Shown in pieces: positions 25,052 to 33,487 of a stretch of 34,699 bases of DNA. Below the pieces are notes generated by a model. It was not told where the DNA came from, ran no database searches, and saw nothing but the letters and a program-made list of their open reading frames with translations. This DNA comes from Desulfamplus magnetovallimortis. Its GTDB lineage: Bacteria > Desulfobacterota > Desulfobacteria > Desulfobacterales > Desulfobacteraceae. The stretch spans positions 1 to 34,699 of the forward strand of contig NZ_LT828565.1 of NCBI RefSeq assembly GCF_900170035.1, read 5' to 3'. Within the stretch, counting starts at the first letter, position 1, and the number at the start of each line of letters is the position of its first letter. Made by a program: the position numbers and the translations under genes.

Positions 25052-25094
25052 AACGGCAAGGTGTCCACCAGCATGGGCAAACACCTTATCCGTT
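25052..25094. terminator. Hairpin between convergent HEPN and helicase genes
   Basis: AACGG (25052-25056) pairs with CCGTT (25090-25094), and AAGGTGT (25058-25064) with ACACCTT (25081-25087). No T-run follows directly, so it is only a possible bidirectional terminator. Confidence 0.4.
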
Positions 25095-25154
25095 GATAAG
25101 TTTTGTAAATTATTTGTTTTATTTATGATATTTCTTTTGTTTGTATATCTTTTG

Positions 25155-26999
25155 TTAATTCAAGATTTCATCCAGAAACCTTGACCTTTTCATGTTTTTT
25201 CCACTGTAAACTATGGGATGAGACAGATAGAGCCTTTCCATGGCTCTACTCATACCCACAAACGCAACTCTGCGTTCTTCCTCTATCTCCCCTTGCTTAT
25301 GGGGGAGCATTCCTTCCATAAGTCCTATCAGGAACACCACAGGGTATTCCAGCCCCTTGGACTTATGAATGGTCATCAGTGATACTCCCTCTTTATTATT
25401 GCTGATCTCTTCCCTGAATGTTTCGGTGTAGTTGATTAAATCCGAAATATTTTTATACTTCCCTGCAACCATTGTAAGCTGGTTTATGTTATCCATTTTT
25501 GAGTTGTCAATGCTTGGCACATCGTCATCTGAAATGAACTTGTCATACTCAAGACCTTCCCTCAATAGATAGAGCATCTCCGCAGGTTCCAACTGGTCTT
25601 TATCCTTGATCAACTGTCCCATGAATCCCACAAACTTTCTCACAATCTTCTTGAGATATGGAAGGTTTATGGGCATACGTTTCAGAGCTTCATAAAGTGA
25701 AACATTGTTTTTTTCACAGTATTCATCAAGCTCATTTATCAGGGTTTTCCCAATATATCTGTTAGGAATATTGAGAACCCTTCCAAGTGCTTCATCACCT
25801 TCATGGGAATCTGGGTCATCAATGAATTTAAGATAATCCAGAAGCACCTTTACTTCAAACCTCTGGTAGAAGCTCTGGGCATTCTCTATGTGGTAGGGAA
25901 TGTCATGTTGCTTAAAGCTGTCCTCGATTGGTCTGCTGAGTGAATTTGCACGGTAGAGTACCGCAATATCCTTGAACTCATAACTATGACCATGTTTTTG
26001 TGTAAGTGCCTTCACTTCATTGACAATTTGCACTGCCTCATCATCTTCATTGGCTGCTTCAATTATCACTGGTTTGTCTCCCGATTTATTATTTGTCTGT
26101 AGTTTTTTATCAATTTTTTTGACATTATTATCAATTAATTTCTGACACGCATCAAGTATCTCCGGTGTTGATCTGTAATTGACATCAAGTATAAATCGTT
26201 GACAATCAGGGAATATCTTGTCAAAGTTTAAAATATTACTAATATTACCACCAGTAAAGCTGTAGATACTTTGAGAATCGTCCCCACACACCCAGAACGA
26301 AGTTCTTTTGCCGTTATATATTAATAACTTAACCACCTCTGCCTGTAATGGAAAAGTATCCTGGAACTCATCCACAAGGATGTGACTAAAGGTGCGATGA
26401 TACTTTTCCCTAACCTCATCATCACTGGATAACAGATTATATGTTTCCAGTAGAAGATCATTGAAATCCTTTAACAGCTTCTTCTTTTTGGACTTTTCAT
26501 AATAATCGTATATGGCACCTATGGCAGACATGGTTTCATTATCTGCATGGACAGCCTTGAACTCCTCAATACTTACCATGTTGGATTTAGATAAATTTAT
26601 CTCACTTAATACCAATCCTGTTGGTATATGCCGTATTTTTAGATTTTTCATTATCTGTCTAAGAAACTTTATCTGTTCTGTTCCTGAAAGTATTTCAAAG
26701 GTATAACCTTCCTGTTTCAGCAATGAGTAAGCGAAGCTGTGGGTAGTCATAAGCTTTACCCTTAAAGCCTCTTCATTGAGTATTGGAATCAGTTTTTCCT
26801 GCATCGACCTTGCAGCATTTCTGGTAAAGGTTAGTCCCAAAATTGATTCTGGGGATACATTATGTTTCTTTATCAGAAGTGAAATCCTGGTTGCCATGGT
26901 GAGCGTTTTTCCTGCTCCAGGAATACTGATAGTACATGCGATACCATACAGAAATTCAGCAGATGCTCTCTGCCTTGGGTTTAACTTGATCTGTTGCAT
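25155..26999 (-). CDS. UvrD/Rep-like superfamily 1A DNA helicase
   Basis: A 614-aa ATP-dependent 3'-5' type helicase. Motifs in order: I SIPGAGKT (Lys31), II LVDEFQDTF, III CGDDSQSIYSFTGG, IV DVNYRSTPEI, V SLMTIHKSKGLEYPVVFL and VI RVAFVGMSRAMERL. It is shorter than UvrD (about 720 aa), with a trimmed C-terminus. The start is ATG 26999, preceded by GAGGTGAT at 7 nt; GTG 27011 and ATG 27008 are in frame but sit on the ribosome binding site. It is the last gene of the recombination operon, directly after the Fe-S nuclease. The pairing recalls AddAB/RecBC split into separate chains. Confidence 0.93.
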   Translation of the reverse strand: MQQIKLNPRQRASAEFLYGIACTISIPGAGKTLTMATRISLLIKKHNVSPESILGLTFTRNAARSMQEKLIPILNEEALRVKLMTTHSFAYSLLKQEGYTFEILSGTEQIKFLRQIMKNLKIRHIPTGLVLSEINLSKSNMVSIEEFKAVHADNETMSAIGAIYDYYEKSKKKKLLKDFNDLLLETYNLLSSDDEVREKYHRTFSHILVDEFQDTFPLQAEVVKLLIYNGKRTSFWVCGDDSQSIYSFTGGNISNILNFDKIFPDCQRFILDVNYRSTPEILDACQKLIDNNVKKIDKKLQTNNKSGDKPVIIEAANEDDEAVQIVNEVKALTQKHGHSYEFKDIAVLYRANSLSRPIEDSFKQHDIPYHIENAQSFYQRFEVKVLLDYLKFIDDPDSHEGDEALGRVLNIPNRYIGKTLINELDEYCEKNNVSLYEALKRMPINLPYLKKIVRKFVGFMGQLIKDKDQLEPAEMLYLLREGLEYDKFISDDDVPSIDNSKMDNINQLTMVAGKYKNISDLINYTETFREEISNNKEGVSLMTIHKSKGLEYPVVFLIGLMEGMLPHKQGEIEEERRVAFVGMSRAMERLYLSHPIVYSGKNMKRSRFLDEILN

Positions 27000-27018
27000 T
27001 GATATCATCACCTCTCTT

Positions 27019-27822
27019 TCAATTTAGTAGATATTCCCTGCATTGGTTTGCAAATTCACAGTAGTTGCATTTCCATGTTCCCTGGGCATTGGGCAGAAAC
27101 ACTTCCTTCTGGATTCCGTTCCATGTTTCTTTAATGATCTTGATTGTACGCTTTTCATCTTCTTCACTGCGGTGTGTGTAAATTTGCTTGAACTGTGGAG
27201 TCTTGGTTTTCATAAGACAATCCAGCTTTAAGACTATATCATTATTTGCATAACCGTTCTTCTTTGCAGCCAGGTAATAAACCGATAATTGAAAGTTTTG
27301 ATCAATTTCATTTATGGTTACTGATGAAGACATTGTTTTATAATCGCTTATGATAATGGTATTTTGTTCATCTCTTTCAACCAAGTCCATAATTCCAATA
27401 ATTGGTATGTCAATATCGTCAATATTAAATCTAAATGGTTCTTCAACGGCAAGAATCTCGTACTCGTCTTTTGGCACCTGGGATATAAAAGTCTTGATCA
27501 TCTCTTTACCCTGTTGAAGTAGTACATCAAAGTTCTTCCCCCTTGAGTATCTGATATCAGGTGTTTTGTTTACATTTGCAGTCCAGTAGTGTTCAAACAA
27601 CTCCATGAGTTCCTGTGCTGACAGGGTATTGCCCATGAGCTTTTCTTCATTATAGTCTGAAAGCACCTGGTGTATTGTACTTCCGAAGATAAGGTTATCT
27701 GATGTAAACTCCCTTGTTACTTTTTCAACTCTGGAAAACTTGTACTGCAATCCACAACCGTTGTAGCTCTGGATACTGCTGGCTGAAAGATGCGGCATTG
27801 ACCTTAACGTTGAAATATTCAT
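27019..27822 (-). CDS. PD-(D/E)XK nuclease with Fe-S cysteines (AddB/Cas4-like)
   Basis: A 267-aa RecB-family exonuclease. The core is PIIGIMDLVERDE followed by IIISDYKTMSS (Asp and DYK catalytic residues), with QLSVYYLAAK as the conserved Q/Y helix. Four cysteines fit the 4Fe-4S arrangement of AddB, Cas4 and Dna2: Cys23 (YNGCGLQYKF) and Cys252, 255 and 261 (WKCNYCEFANQC). GAGG precedes ATG 27822; an in-frame TTG at 27846 is less likely. It lies 19 bp ahead of the helicase start and probably works with it in end resection. Confidence 0.88.
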   Translation of the reverse strand: MNISTLRSMPHLSASSIQSYNGCGLQYKFSRVEKVTREFTSDNLIFGSTIHQVLSDYNEEKLMGNTLSAQELMELFEHYWTANVNKTPDIRYSRGKNFDVLLQQGKEMIKTFISQVPKDEYEILAVEEPFRFNIDDIDIPIIGIMDLVERDEQNTIIISDYKTMSSSVTINEIDQNFQLSVYYLAAKKNGYANNDIVLKLDCLMKTKTPQFKQIYTHRSEEDEKRTIKIIKETWNGIQKEVFLPNAQGTWKCNYCEFANQCREYLLN

Positions 27823-27951
27823 TGTTAAATATCCTCTAATATTCAATAGTTTATCTTGGTCATAGAGAGTAGAAACAGCTATCCTGCTGATTTATCTCTA
27901 CTCTCTGGTTTCAAATTTTAGTTATTGATTTTTTATTTCAGAATGGAGTGA

Positions 27952-28713
27952 TCAAGCTGCCTGTTGGAGCTGCTTGATAAATGCCGATGCTTCATTGGAA
28001 GAAAGTTTCTCAAGGGGAAGTCTGAAAGCATCTTGAACCATTTTGTCAAGTTCCTCATCAGGTATGCCTTTCCTCTTGCCAAGGTTTGTAATTGCCTTTA
28101 TCTGGGCTGTACTTGCCTGGGGAGATGTGTTGCTGATACCTGTTTGTCTGATCGGTTTTTCTGTTGCTTCTTCCTTCTTGGAATCTGGTTTCTGAGTTTT
28201 CTGATCTTTCTTCGGAGTCGCTTTTGGTTCCTTTGGAGTTTCATTTATATTATTTTCCTTTCTGTTGTTTACATTAACAGGTTTTCCTTTGGATTGCCTT
28301 TTAGGTGGTGTAGAGCCATTGTTTCCACCAATGACCTGATCTAAATCCCCTAACTCTTCCAATGCAGTCATCCCGATATTAGTCATGTCTCTTAATGCAC
28401 GAGCTTTAGCTCTTGTTGCAGCCATACGCAATATATGTTCTGCTATCATACGATTAACGTTTTTAGGAGATGCGTCACCTATTTCAGTGAACACCTGCTC
28501 ATTTTTTGATGTGACTATAGCCATACAGATTGCTTCCATACCGTTTTCCTTGGTAGGATATTGTATTGGCTCAATCTTGATGCTCTTGATTCCAATCTGA
28601 TGCCCAAGGTCGAGAAGCCCGCTATATAATACGAAATCTTTACCTTTAATATTTGATATGAATTGTTCCTTTAGTTTTGGACATGATTTCCCGTTTTCAT
28701 CGTTCTCAGCCAT
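27952..28713 (-). CDS. Putative Rad52-like single-strand annealing protein
   Basis: 253 aa. An N-terminal alpha/beta domain (about 1-125) with VTSKNEQVFTEIGDASPKNV and ILRMAATRAKARALRDMTNIG resembles phage and mobile-element Rad52/annealase-type proteins. A basic, Pro/Lys/Asn-rich linker (about 130-200) follows. A small C-terminal helical module (STAQIKAITNLGKRKGIPDE... EASAFIKQL) of a type often attached to phage recombination proteins ends it. GGGAGG precedes the ATG. It lies between SSB and the nuclease, the expected place of an annealase. The family assignment comes from pattern and context and is not certain. Confidence 0.6.
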   Translation of the reverse strand: MAENDENGKSCPKLKEQFISNIKGKDFVLYSGLLDLGHQIGIKSIKIEPIQYPTKENGMEAICMAIVTSKNEQVFTEIGDASPKNVNRMIAEHILRMAATRAKARALRDMTNIGMTALEELGDLDQVIGGNNGSTPPKRQSKGKPVNVNNRKENNINETPKEPKATPKKDQKTQKPDSKKEEATEKPIRQTGISNTSPQASTAQIKAITNLGKRKGIPDEELDKMVQDAFRLPLEKLSSNEASAFIKQLQQAA

Positions 28714-28732
28714 TTAAACCTCCCTTGCTCCC

Positions 28733-29107
28733 TTAAAAGGGTACATCTTCATCTGGTGATTGAGGAACATAATTATTATTTTCTGAATTGTTATCCTCAA
28801 AGCCTCTGCCGTCTGTTTTGATGAATTCGATGATATTTGCAATCACCTTAAAAGTAGATTTTTTGTTTCCATAATCGTCTTCCCATTTATCCTGGTCAAG
28901 CATTCCTGATACAGCTACTTTTGCACCTTTATGAAGGTATCTTTCAGCCAAGTCTGCTGTTTTCTTAAAGCATGTTATTTTTACCCAGTTTGTCTTGTCC
29001 TTTGTGCTTTTAAAAGCCAGCGAGAAGCTTGCGATATGCATGCCTTCATTTGTGTAGAATATTTCCGGGTCTGCACCGAGATTTCCTGTAAGTATTATTT
29101 GATTCAT
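28733..29107 (-). CDS. ssb: Single-stranded DNA-binding protein
   Basis: A 124-aa OB-fold SSB. The N-terminus MNQIILTGNLGADPEIFYT, the NWVKITCFKKTADLAERYLHKGAKVAVSG core and the acidic tail ending DEDVPF, which recruits partner proteins, are all typical. It is shorter than chromosomal SSB because the linker is brief. The start is ATG 29107 with AAAGGA upstream; the frame extends to 29158 without support. It is an element-borne copy, 19 bp ahead of the annealase-like gene. Confidence 0.95.
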   Translation of the reverse strand: MNQIILTGNLGADPEIFYTNEGMHIASFSLAFKSTKDKTNWVKITCFKKTADLAERYLHKGAKVAVSGMLDQDKWEDDYGNKKSTFKVIANIIEFIKTDGRGFEDNNSENNNYVPQSPDEDVPF

Positions 29108-29117
29108 AATTATTCCT

Positions 29118-29465
29118 TTAACTGATATAAATACATTTTGTAATATTGTGAATTTCAAGTATCTTTTTTGCCAGATACTCGTCTCTTGTTGCTATATCAA
29201 TAATCCCAAAAGCGATTATTGCCTTCATTTCCTCGTATTTCTCCAACGGGATTTTAATAGATGAAAGGTTTTTCTCAATTATTTTTACAGTTGTTATTGG
29301 GTCTTTTAGACACTTGCTGAATCTTTCAATCCTGCTTGCAAGTGCATATGTTGTTTTTCTTATGTCATCGTGAATCCTTTGGTCTGGAATCCTGTTAAAT
29401 GCTTCAAGGCATTCCAGCAGCAATGATTCATACTCAGAACTATTTTTGTATTCTAATTTATACAT
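29118..29465 (-). CDS. Unknown 115-aa helical protein of the recombination operon
   Basis: No family recognised. Predicted mostly alpha-helical and charged, from SSEYESLLLECLEAFNRIPD to DIATRDEYLAKKILEIHN. No signal peptide, membrane helix or metal motif. The start is ATG 29465, with GGGGGTATC rather far upstream; the frame is open to TTG 29510, which would overlap the preceding gene. Ten bp separate it from ssb and 22 bp from the DUF3150-like gene, so it is a true operon member. Confidence 0.65.
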   Translation of the reverse strand: MYKLEYKNSSEYESLLLECLEAFNRIPDQRIHDDIRKTTYALASRIERFSKCLKDPITTVKIIEKNLSSIKIPLEKYEEMKAIIAFGIIDIATRDEYLAKKILEIHNITKCIYIS

Positions 29466-29487
29466 TATGTATCTGATACCCCCTGTG

Positions 29488-30411
29488 CTATATTGCCATT
29501 TCTTCCTCAAACAGTTCTGTTTCTAAAGGTAGAGGATCAATTTTAAGTTTCCTTCTGGGCATATCCTGTATGGAATCCTCAAGACTATCTTTCAGGTTTT
29601 CCATGTCACTGCGGATACTGTCCCTTAAATTTTGTGAATATTTAAGACTATAGGGATTTGTATTATTGATGATCTGCCTTGCTTCCTCTGCAAGCAGGGT
29701 CAGCTCCTGATCTTCAAAGAGGTTCCTTGTTCCAAGATCATCAAGGAAATCATTAATTTTATTGAACATGTTGTTCGATATAACCCTGGGTCTTTCTCCA
29801 TTGCTGTCTAATCTCTCCACAAGGTGAGTTACCACCTGTGAAAACTCTTCCTTTAAAGCTGCAACCGCAGTCTCTCTGGTCTCTTCAATCATTTCCTGAA
29901 AACGCTGTTTTTCACGTTCATATATGGCAGGTGAAAGAATGGTTGTTTTTCTTGGGAGATCAACTGTCATGTAGCGCCACTGGAACTTGAACTTTGATCT
30001 GATATCCACTGGATAATCTGTTTCATCGAAAAGCTCTTTTAGAACCTCCCTTGCGTCTTCCATGCTTCTTTCATAGATTGCTTCAAAATCAGCATAAGAG
30101 TCCCAGAACCTTGCTTCAAAGTACTGTAACCGTTCGTCAATTACACTTAATGATTCTTTGGGCACCAAGTAAATACCCCCAACGGGGAATGGCAATGAAT
30201 ATTTCTTGATAGTGTTCCTTGCCTGCTGGGTTGCAGTGTTAATTGGCCCCAGAAGGGTTGGGTCAATTAGATATTTCTTCCCACGGAGCCACTCGGCATC
30301 CTCACCGATCTTATCAATTAGAACTGAATGATTTATGGCTTTGCTGGTTCTCCATACAGATGTTGAAAGCTGTACAAGACATGCTTTCCTGAAAAGTTCC
30401 TTATAATCCAT
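29488..30411 (-). CDS. DUF3150-like protein
   Basis: A 307-aa protein resembling the DUF3150 family of phages and mobile elements. The N-terminus has LSTSVWRTSKAI, WLRGKKYLIDPTLLGPI and SLPFPVGGIYLVPKESL. The middle and C-terminal parts are long charged helices with coiled-coil character (EREKQRFQEMIEETRETAV; LRDSIRSDMENLKDSLEDS). No catalytic motif is visible, which suggests a structural or DNA-associated role. The start is ATG 30411 with GGAG 7 nt upstream. It lies between DUF2997 and the 115-aa gene. Confidence 0.6.
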   Translation of the reverse strand: MDYKELFRKACLVQLSTSVWRTSKAINHSVLIDKIGEDAEWLRGKKYLIDPTLLGPINTATQQARNTIKKYSLPFPVGGIYLVPKESLSVIDERLQYFEARFWDSYADFEAIYERSMEDAREVLKELFDETDYPVDIRSKFKFQWRYMTVDLPRKTTILSPAIYEREKQRFQEMIEETRETAVAALKEEFSQVVTHLVERLDSNGERPRVISNNMFNKINDFLDDLGTRNLFEDQELTLLAEEARQIINNTNPYSLKYSQNLRDSIRSDMENLKDSLEDSIQDMPRRKLKIDPLPLETELFEEEMAI

Positions 30412-30496
30412 TTTTATTCTCCATTTGTTATTTATCATCATGACCCAACCAGTTGATGATTGAGTCATGGAGGTTTAACTTATGCGGTTAATGTGA

Positions 30497-30694
30497 TTAT
30501 CCGCAAAGGGGAAGATGCCGTCTTACAAGCTCCCTGTTTCTCATGTAAAACGCTGGCACTAACTCCCTTTCTACTTCACTGCCCAAAAGGTCTTTCACAA
30601 ATTGAGAGGATTCAAGGCATTCACTTCCTGTAAATCCCTTTGTCTCAACATGCACCTCTCCGTCTGAACAAATATCAATGATGATTTGTTTCAA
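30497..30694 (-). CDS. DUF2997 small protein
   Basis: A 65-aa protein with the DUF2997 pattern: a short beta hairpin (KQIIIDICSDGEVHVETKGF) and then GSECLESSQFVKDLLG. The start is TTG 30694, with GGAG 7 nt upstream. Members are commonly neighbours of DUF1257 and of Ycf46-like ATPases, exactly the order seen here. The function is unknown. The C-terminal tail of about 20 residues after LLGSEVERELVPAFY looks lineage-specific. Confidence 0.8.
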   Translation of the reverse strand: MKQIIIDICSDGEVHVETKGFTGSECLESSQFVKDLLGSEVERELVPAFYMRNRELVRRHLPLCG

Positions 30695-30761
30695 TTTGAT
30701 TCTCCAGATTGTAATTATGGTTTTTGATTTTTGGATAATTGGAAGGGAAATATTGCAGGTG

Positions 30762-31187
30762 TTATGACATGCAGAGGGAAAGTCTGATCTTGTTGTTTCT
30801 CATCTGTTTTTCAATCATACGATAACCCTTTTGCTTTGCTGATCTTTTTACAGATTCAACAGCATAAGCTTGTTTCAGTATTCCTGCATCTTTTCCAATG
30901 TACTTTTGCAGACCACCACCTATCCAGCTATCCCAAAGCAGGATATATTTGTTGTTCTTTTTAACAACGCCGATCTCAAAGGTGGCAGCAGGTACATGGA
31001 TAGCATGGGTACAGTGTCCCAGTTGCTCTTCTGTGATTCCTTCCGGTAATGGTTCCTGTGAAATCCATTTCCCATACCAGATATAACGTTTCTGGTTCTC
31101 CATGAAATGGAACCCAAGCCTTTCACATGCCTGCTTAAGTGCTTCCAGGTCTTTTATTTCAAGCTCTATTTTAGAAATATGCGACAT
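30762..31187 (-). CDS. DUF1257 protein (Ycf35-like)
   Basis: 141 aa. The start MSHISKIELEIKDLEALKQA, FHFMENQKRYIWYGKW and HAIHVPAATFEIGVVKK fit DUF1257, the family of Ycf35 encoded in red-algal plastids and cyanobacteria. The biochemical function is unknown. GAGG precedes the ATG. It lies 12 bp after the Ycf46-like ATPase gene, so the two are co-translated neighbours. The conserved trio Ycf46-Ycf35-DUF2997 inside a recombination operon suggests one complex, by inference. Confidence 0.85.
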   Translation of the reverse strand: MSHISKIELEIKDLEALKQACERLGFHFMENQKRYIWYGKWISQEPLPEGITEEQLGHCTHAIHVPAATFEIGVVKKNNKYILLWDSWIGGGLQKYIGKDAGILKQAYAVESVKRSAKQKGYRMIEKQMRNNKIRLSLCMS

Positions 31188-31199
31188 CTCTTTTCCTCA

Positions 31200-32624
31200 C
31201 TATGATGCAGCAGGAACAACATGGATTTTCCTCTGTTCCTGTGGTTCAATATCAGCTGTATTAGCAAGCCTTGCACGGTTATGTGCCCATTTTTGAAGAT
31301 TAGAAATCTCATCTTTCATGGTTCTTGAAAGTGGGACTATTGCTTCAAGGGCTGAATCTACACCGTCATACAAACTATCCTTAGCCAATTGTTCAATTTC
31401 AGCTCCAGAAAAACCATTCAGTTTCGGTGCTAATGTTGTTGAAATGTTTGAGTTGTATTTTTGATTCATGATTTTTATGATCTCAACTCGTTCCAATGTG
31501 GAAGGTAAATCCACAAAGAATGTTGCATCGAATCTTCCAGCTCTCAGAAATTCAGGTGGTAATTTTGTAATGTCATTTGCTGTAGCCATAACTATGCAAT
31601 TTCCTTTACTTTCCTGTAACCATGTCAAGAAGTATCCGAACATGTTTGCAGTTGAACCTCCGTCTGTTTCACCTGAACTTTTTGTTCCAGAAAACGCTTT
31701 TTCAACCTCATCGACCCAGACAACTACTTCTCCAAATGCTTCAATTACCTGTGTTGCTTCTCTCATTTTTCTTTCTGATTCACCTACAAGAGATCCTTTG
31801 AGTGAGCCTATATCAAGTTTTATAAGAGGCCACCCAAGGATAGATGCTGTTGCTTTACAACTTAGGCTTTTGCCTGTACCTGCGATTCCTGCCAAAAGTA
31901 TTCCTCTAAGGGGTGGAAGGTGCTCATTACCTGATTCATACGCAGTTGCTCTTTTTGCAATGAACTGTTTCAGGTTATTGAGTCCTCCAACCTCTCGTAT
32001 GTCAGCAGGTTCCCAGAACTCCATTAATCCAGACTTTCTAATCATTTGAGATTTTTGTTCTGAGATTATTCTTGTGGAACAATAGCCTTTCTTTATCAGT
32101 GATAAAGCATAGGCTGTTTCTGCTTCAAATTCAGTGAGCCCTTTTGCAATACGGGCTGCTTTTCGATTTGGCTTAATGTTTAAACTGCTGCATAGATCTT
32201 TTTGTAGCTCAAACAGTGCTTCTGTATCTGGTAAAGGAAGTTCAATTACAGTGTTAAATTTGTCTAATTCTGGAAGTATTGGAATGATTGGGGATATCAT
32301 TACAAGGGACGAACCAGAAGATTTCCAGCGAAGGGTTCCTGACTGTATAGCCTGTATAATGTCAGGAATCCGTGCCTCCAGAAACAGGTGCAGGTTATGA
32401 GCTATCAAAACTGAATCCTGCTGCATGTTAAGCCATTCAATAGCCTGAACAGGGTCACGTATACCTTCTATAATTTTATACGTTCCTGCTTTACGGATAC
32501 CTTGATTGCAGTCCCAGCTGTAAAATGTCCAGCCTTCACAGATAACGATATTTTCTGCTCTGTTTGGTTCCTGTGTAAGTAAGGTAAGCATGGGATAGCC
32601 TGCTTTAAGATAATCTTTTATCAT
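31200..32624 (-). CDS. Ycf46-like AAA+ ATPase
   Basis: A 474-aa two-part ATPase. The N-terminal domain (about 1-200) resembles the degenerate, nucleotide-free domain of Ycf46 (YPMLTLLTQEP; FYSWDCNQGI; DSVLIAHNLHLFLE). A classical AAA+ domain follows: Walker A GIAGTGKS with Lys252, Walker B VVVWVDEVEKAF with Asp305-Glu306, sensor 1 CIVMATANDITKLPPEFLRAGRFD carrying the arginine finger, and a C-terminal lid. All ATPase residues are intact. GAGG overlaps the end of the upstream gene, whose TAA is followed at once by this ATG. Probably the motor of the operon. Confidence 0.88.
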   Translation of the reverse strand: MIKDYLKAGYPMLTLLTQEPNRAENIVICEGWTFYSWDCNQGIRKAGTYKIIEGIRDPVQAIEWLNMQQDSVLIAHNLHLFLEARIPDIIQAIQSGTLRWKSSGSSLVMISPIIPILPELDKFNTVIELPLPDTEALFELQKDLCSSLNIKPNRKAARIAKGLTEFEAETAYALSLIKKGYCSTRIISEQKSQMIRKSGLMEFWEPADIREVGGLNNLKQFIAKRATAYESGNEHLPPLRGILLAGIAGTGKSLSCKATASILGWPLIKLDIGSLKGSLVGESERKMREATQVIEAFGEVVVWVDEVEKAFSGTKSSGETDGGSTANMFGYFLTWLQESKGNCIVMATANDITKLPPEFLRAGRFDATFFVDLPSTLERVEIIKIMNQKYNSNISTTLAPKLNGFSGAEIEQLAKDSLYDGVDSALEAIVPLSRTMKDEISNLQKWAHNRARLANTADIEPQEQRKIHVVPAAS

Positions 32625-32840
32625 TTACTGAATCCTCCATTTTGACATAAGGTGTATACTCAGGGGGCATCTGCCGCAGACCCAGTATTCTTTACCTTGT
32701 CCGTTTAATTGAGTTGTGATAATCCATTCTCCAATACGACTGCAAAACTGGCATTTTGTTTTTTCGATCTCCAATGGTTCTGTATCAAACATGATAAAAG
32801 GTGGTACATGGACTACATTCTCTAAAATTTCTGTTTCCAT
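32625..32840 (-). CDS. Small Cys4 (zinc-ribbon-like) protein
   Basis: 71 aa with two CxxC knuckles, CQFC and CGRC, about 25 residues apart in the order TKCQFCSRIGEWI... YWVCGRCPLSIHL. This fits a zinc ribbon. The N-terminal 25 residues are acidic and hydrophobic (ETEILENVVHVPPFIMFDTEPLEIE) and could be a docking segment. GGAGAAAGAACT precedes the ATG. It is the first gene of the operon, and its stop codon abuts the ATPase start, so translation is coupled. No named family recognised. Confidence 0.75.
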   Translation of the reverse strand: METEILENVVHVPPFIMFDTEPLEIEKTKCQFCSRIGEWIITTQLNGQGKEYWVCGRCPLSIHLMSKWRIQ

Positions 32841-32957
32841 AGTTCTTTCTCCAATTTTGTTGATTTTGTTAAAATTGAGAGAACCAAATAACCCACCAGC
32901 ATAAAGACGAATCTTTATTTTGATAGGTTGATATGGTTCCAGGGAGAGTGTGATACC

Positions 32958-32988
32958 TATCTATACATACTAAAATGATGTGTAGATA
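32958..32988. promoter_or_regulatory. Operator-like inverted repeat upstream of the recombination operon
   Basis: TATCTATACAT (32958-32968) and ATGTGTAGATA (32978-32988) are inverted with 10 of 11 positions complementary and a 9-bp spacer. It lies about 118 bp upstream of the first gene (start 32840). The site may bind a repressor; none is identified. Confidence 0.5.
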
Positions 32989-33120
32989 AATTCAGAATAT
33001 TGATAGAACGCATCTCTCACTTTTCATTAGACAATACTCTCAATGAGGATATTGAATAATGATCGGTGATTGAGTTATTTTATCTCTATTCTTTAGTGAT
33101 AATATCTATATGAAAATGAT

Positions 33121-33420
33121 GAAAAGAACATGGGTGGTGGGGATGATGGACTGGGAGATGGATTGAAATTTGCCCCCGGGGACAAAATTGATGATGGTAG
33201 AGATGGCTGGAAGAGGATTGGTTGGAGATGATGGGAAGAACTATAACTGCGCAGTAAGAGTTGATTGATTTTAGGACGGATGGAGATGGGGAGGATGGTT
33301 CAATATTCTCCCCAAGGGAGAAAATTGGAGGTATGTGAGGAGATGGGATTGAACTGTGGAAGGCGCTGTCGCTGACTGAGAAGGATATGGGTGGGGATCA
33401 ATTACCCAAGTGAGTAGTGC
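33121..33420. other. Purine-rich non-coding stretch with recurring GGAGATGG and two hairpins
   Basis: No ORF can be supported in 32841-33487. The plus strand is strongly purine-biased. GGAGATGG or a one-base variant occurs at 33154, 33199, 33224, 33282 and 33339. Two similar hairpins, TTGCCCCCGGGGACAA (33170-33185) and TTCTCCCCAAGGGAGAA (33306-33322), are each followed by AATTG. It could be an origin-like region, an oriT, a structured RNA or decayed DNA. Confidence 0.5.
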
Positions 33421-33487
33421 TGATAGGAATTGATCTCAGGCTATTCTGAGTATAAATCACAGTCTTTTATGGTTTAGGTGTTCCCCA

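Noticed and set aside
31468-32049. Plus-strand 193-codon open frame
   Set aside because: Antisense to the Ycf46-like ATPase, whose intact motifs make it the real gene.
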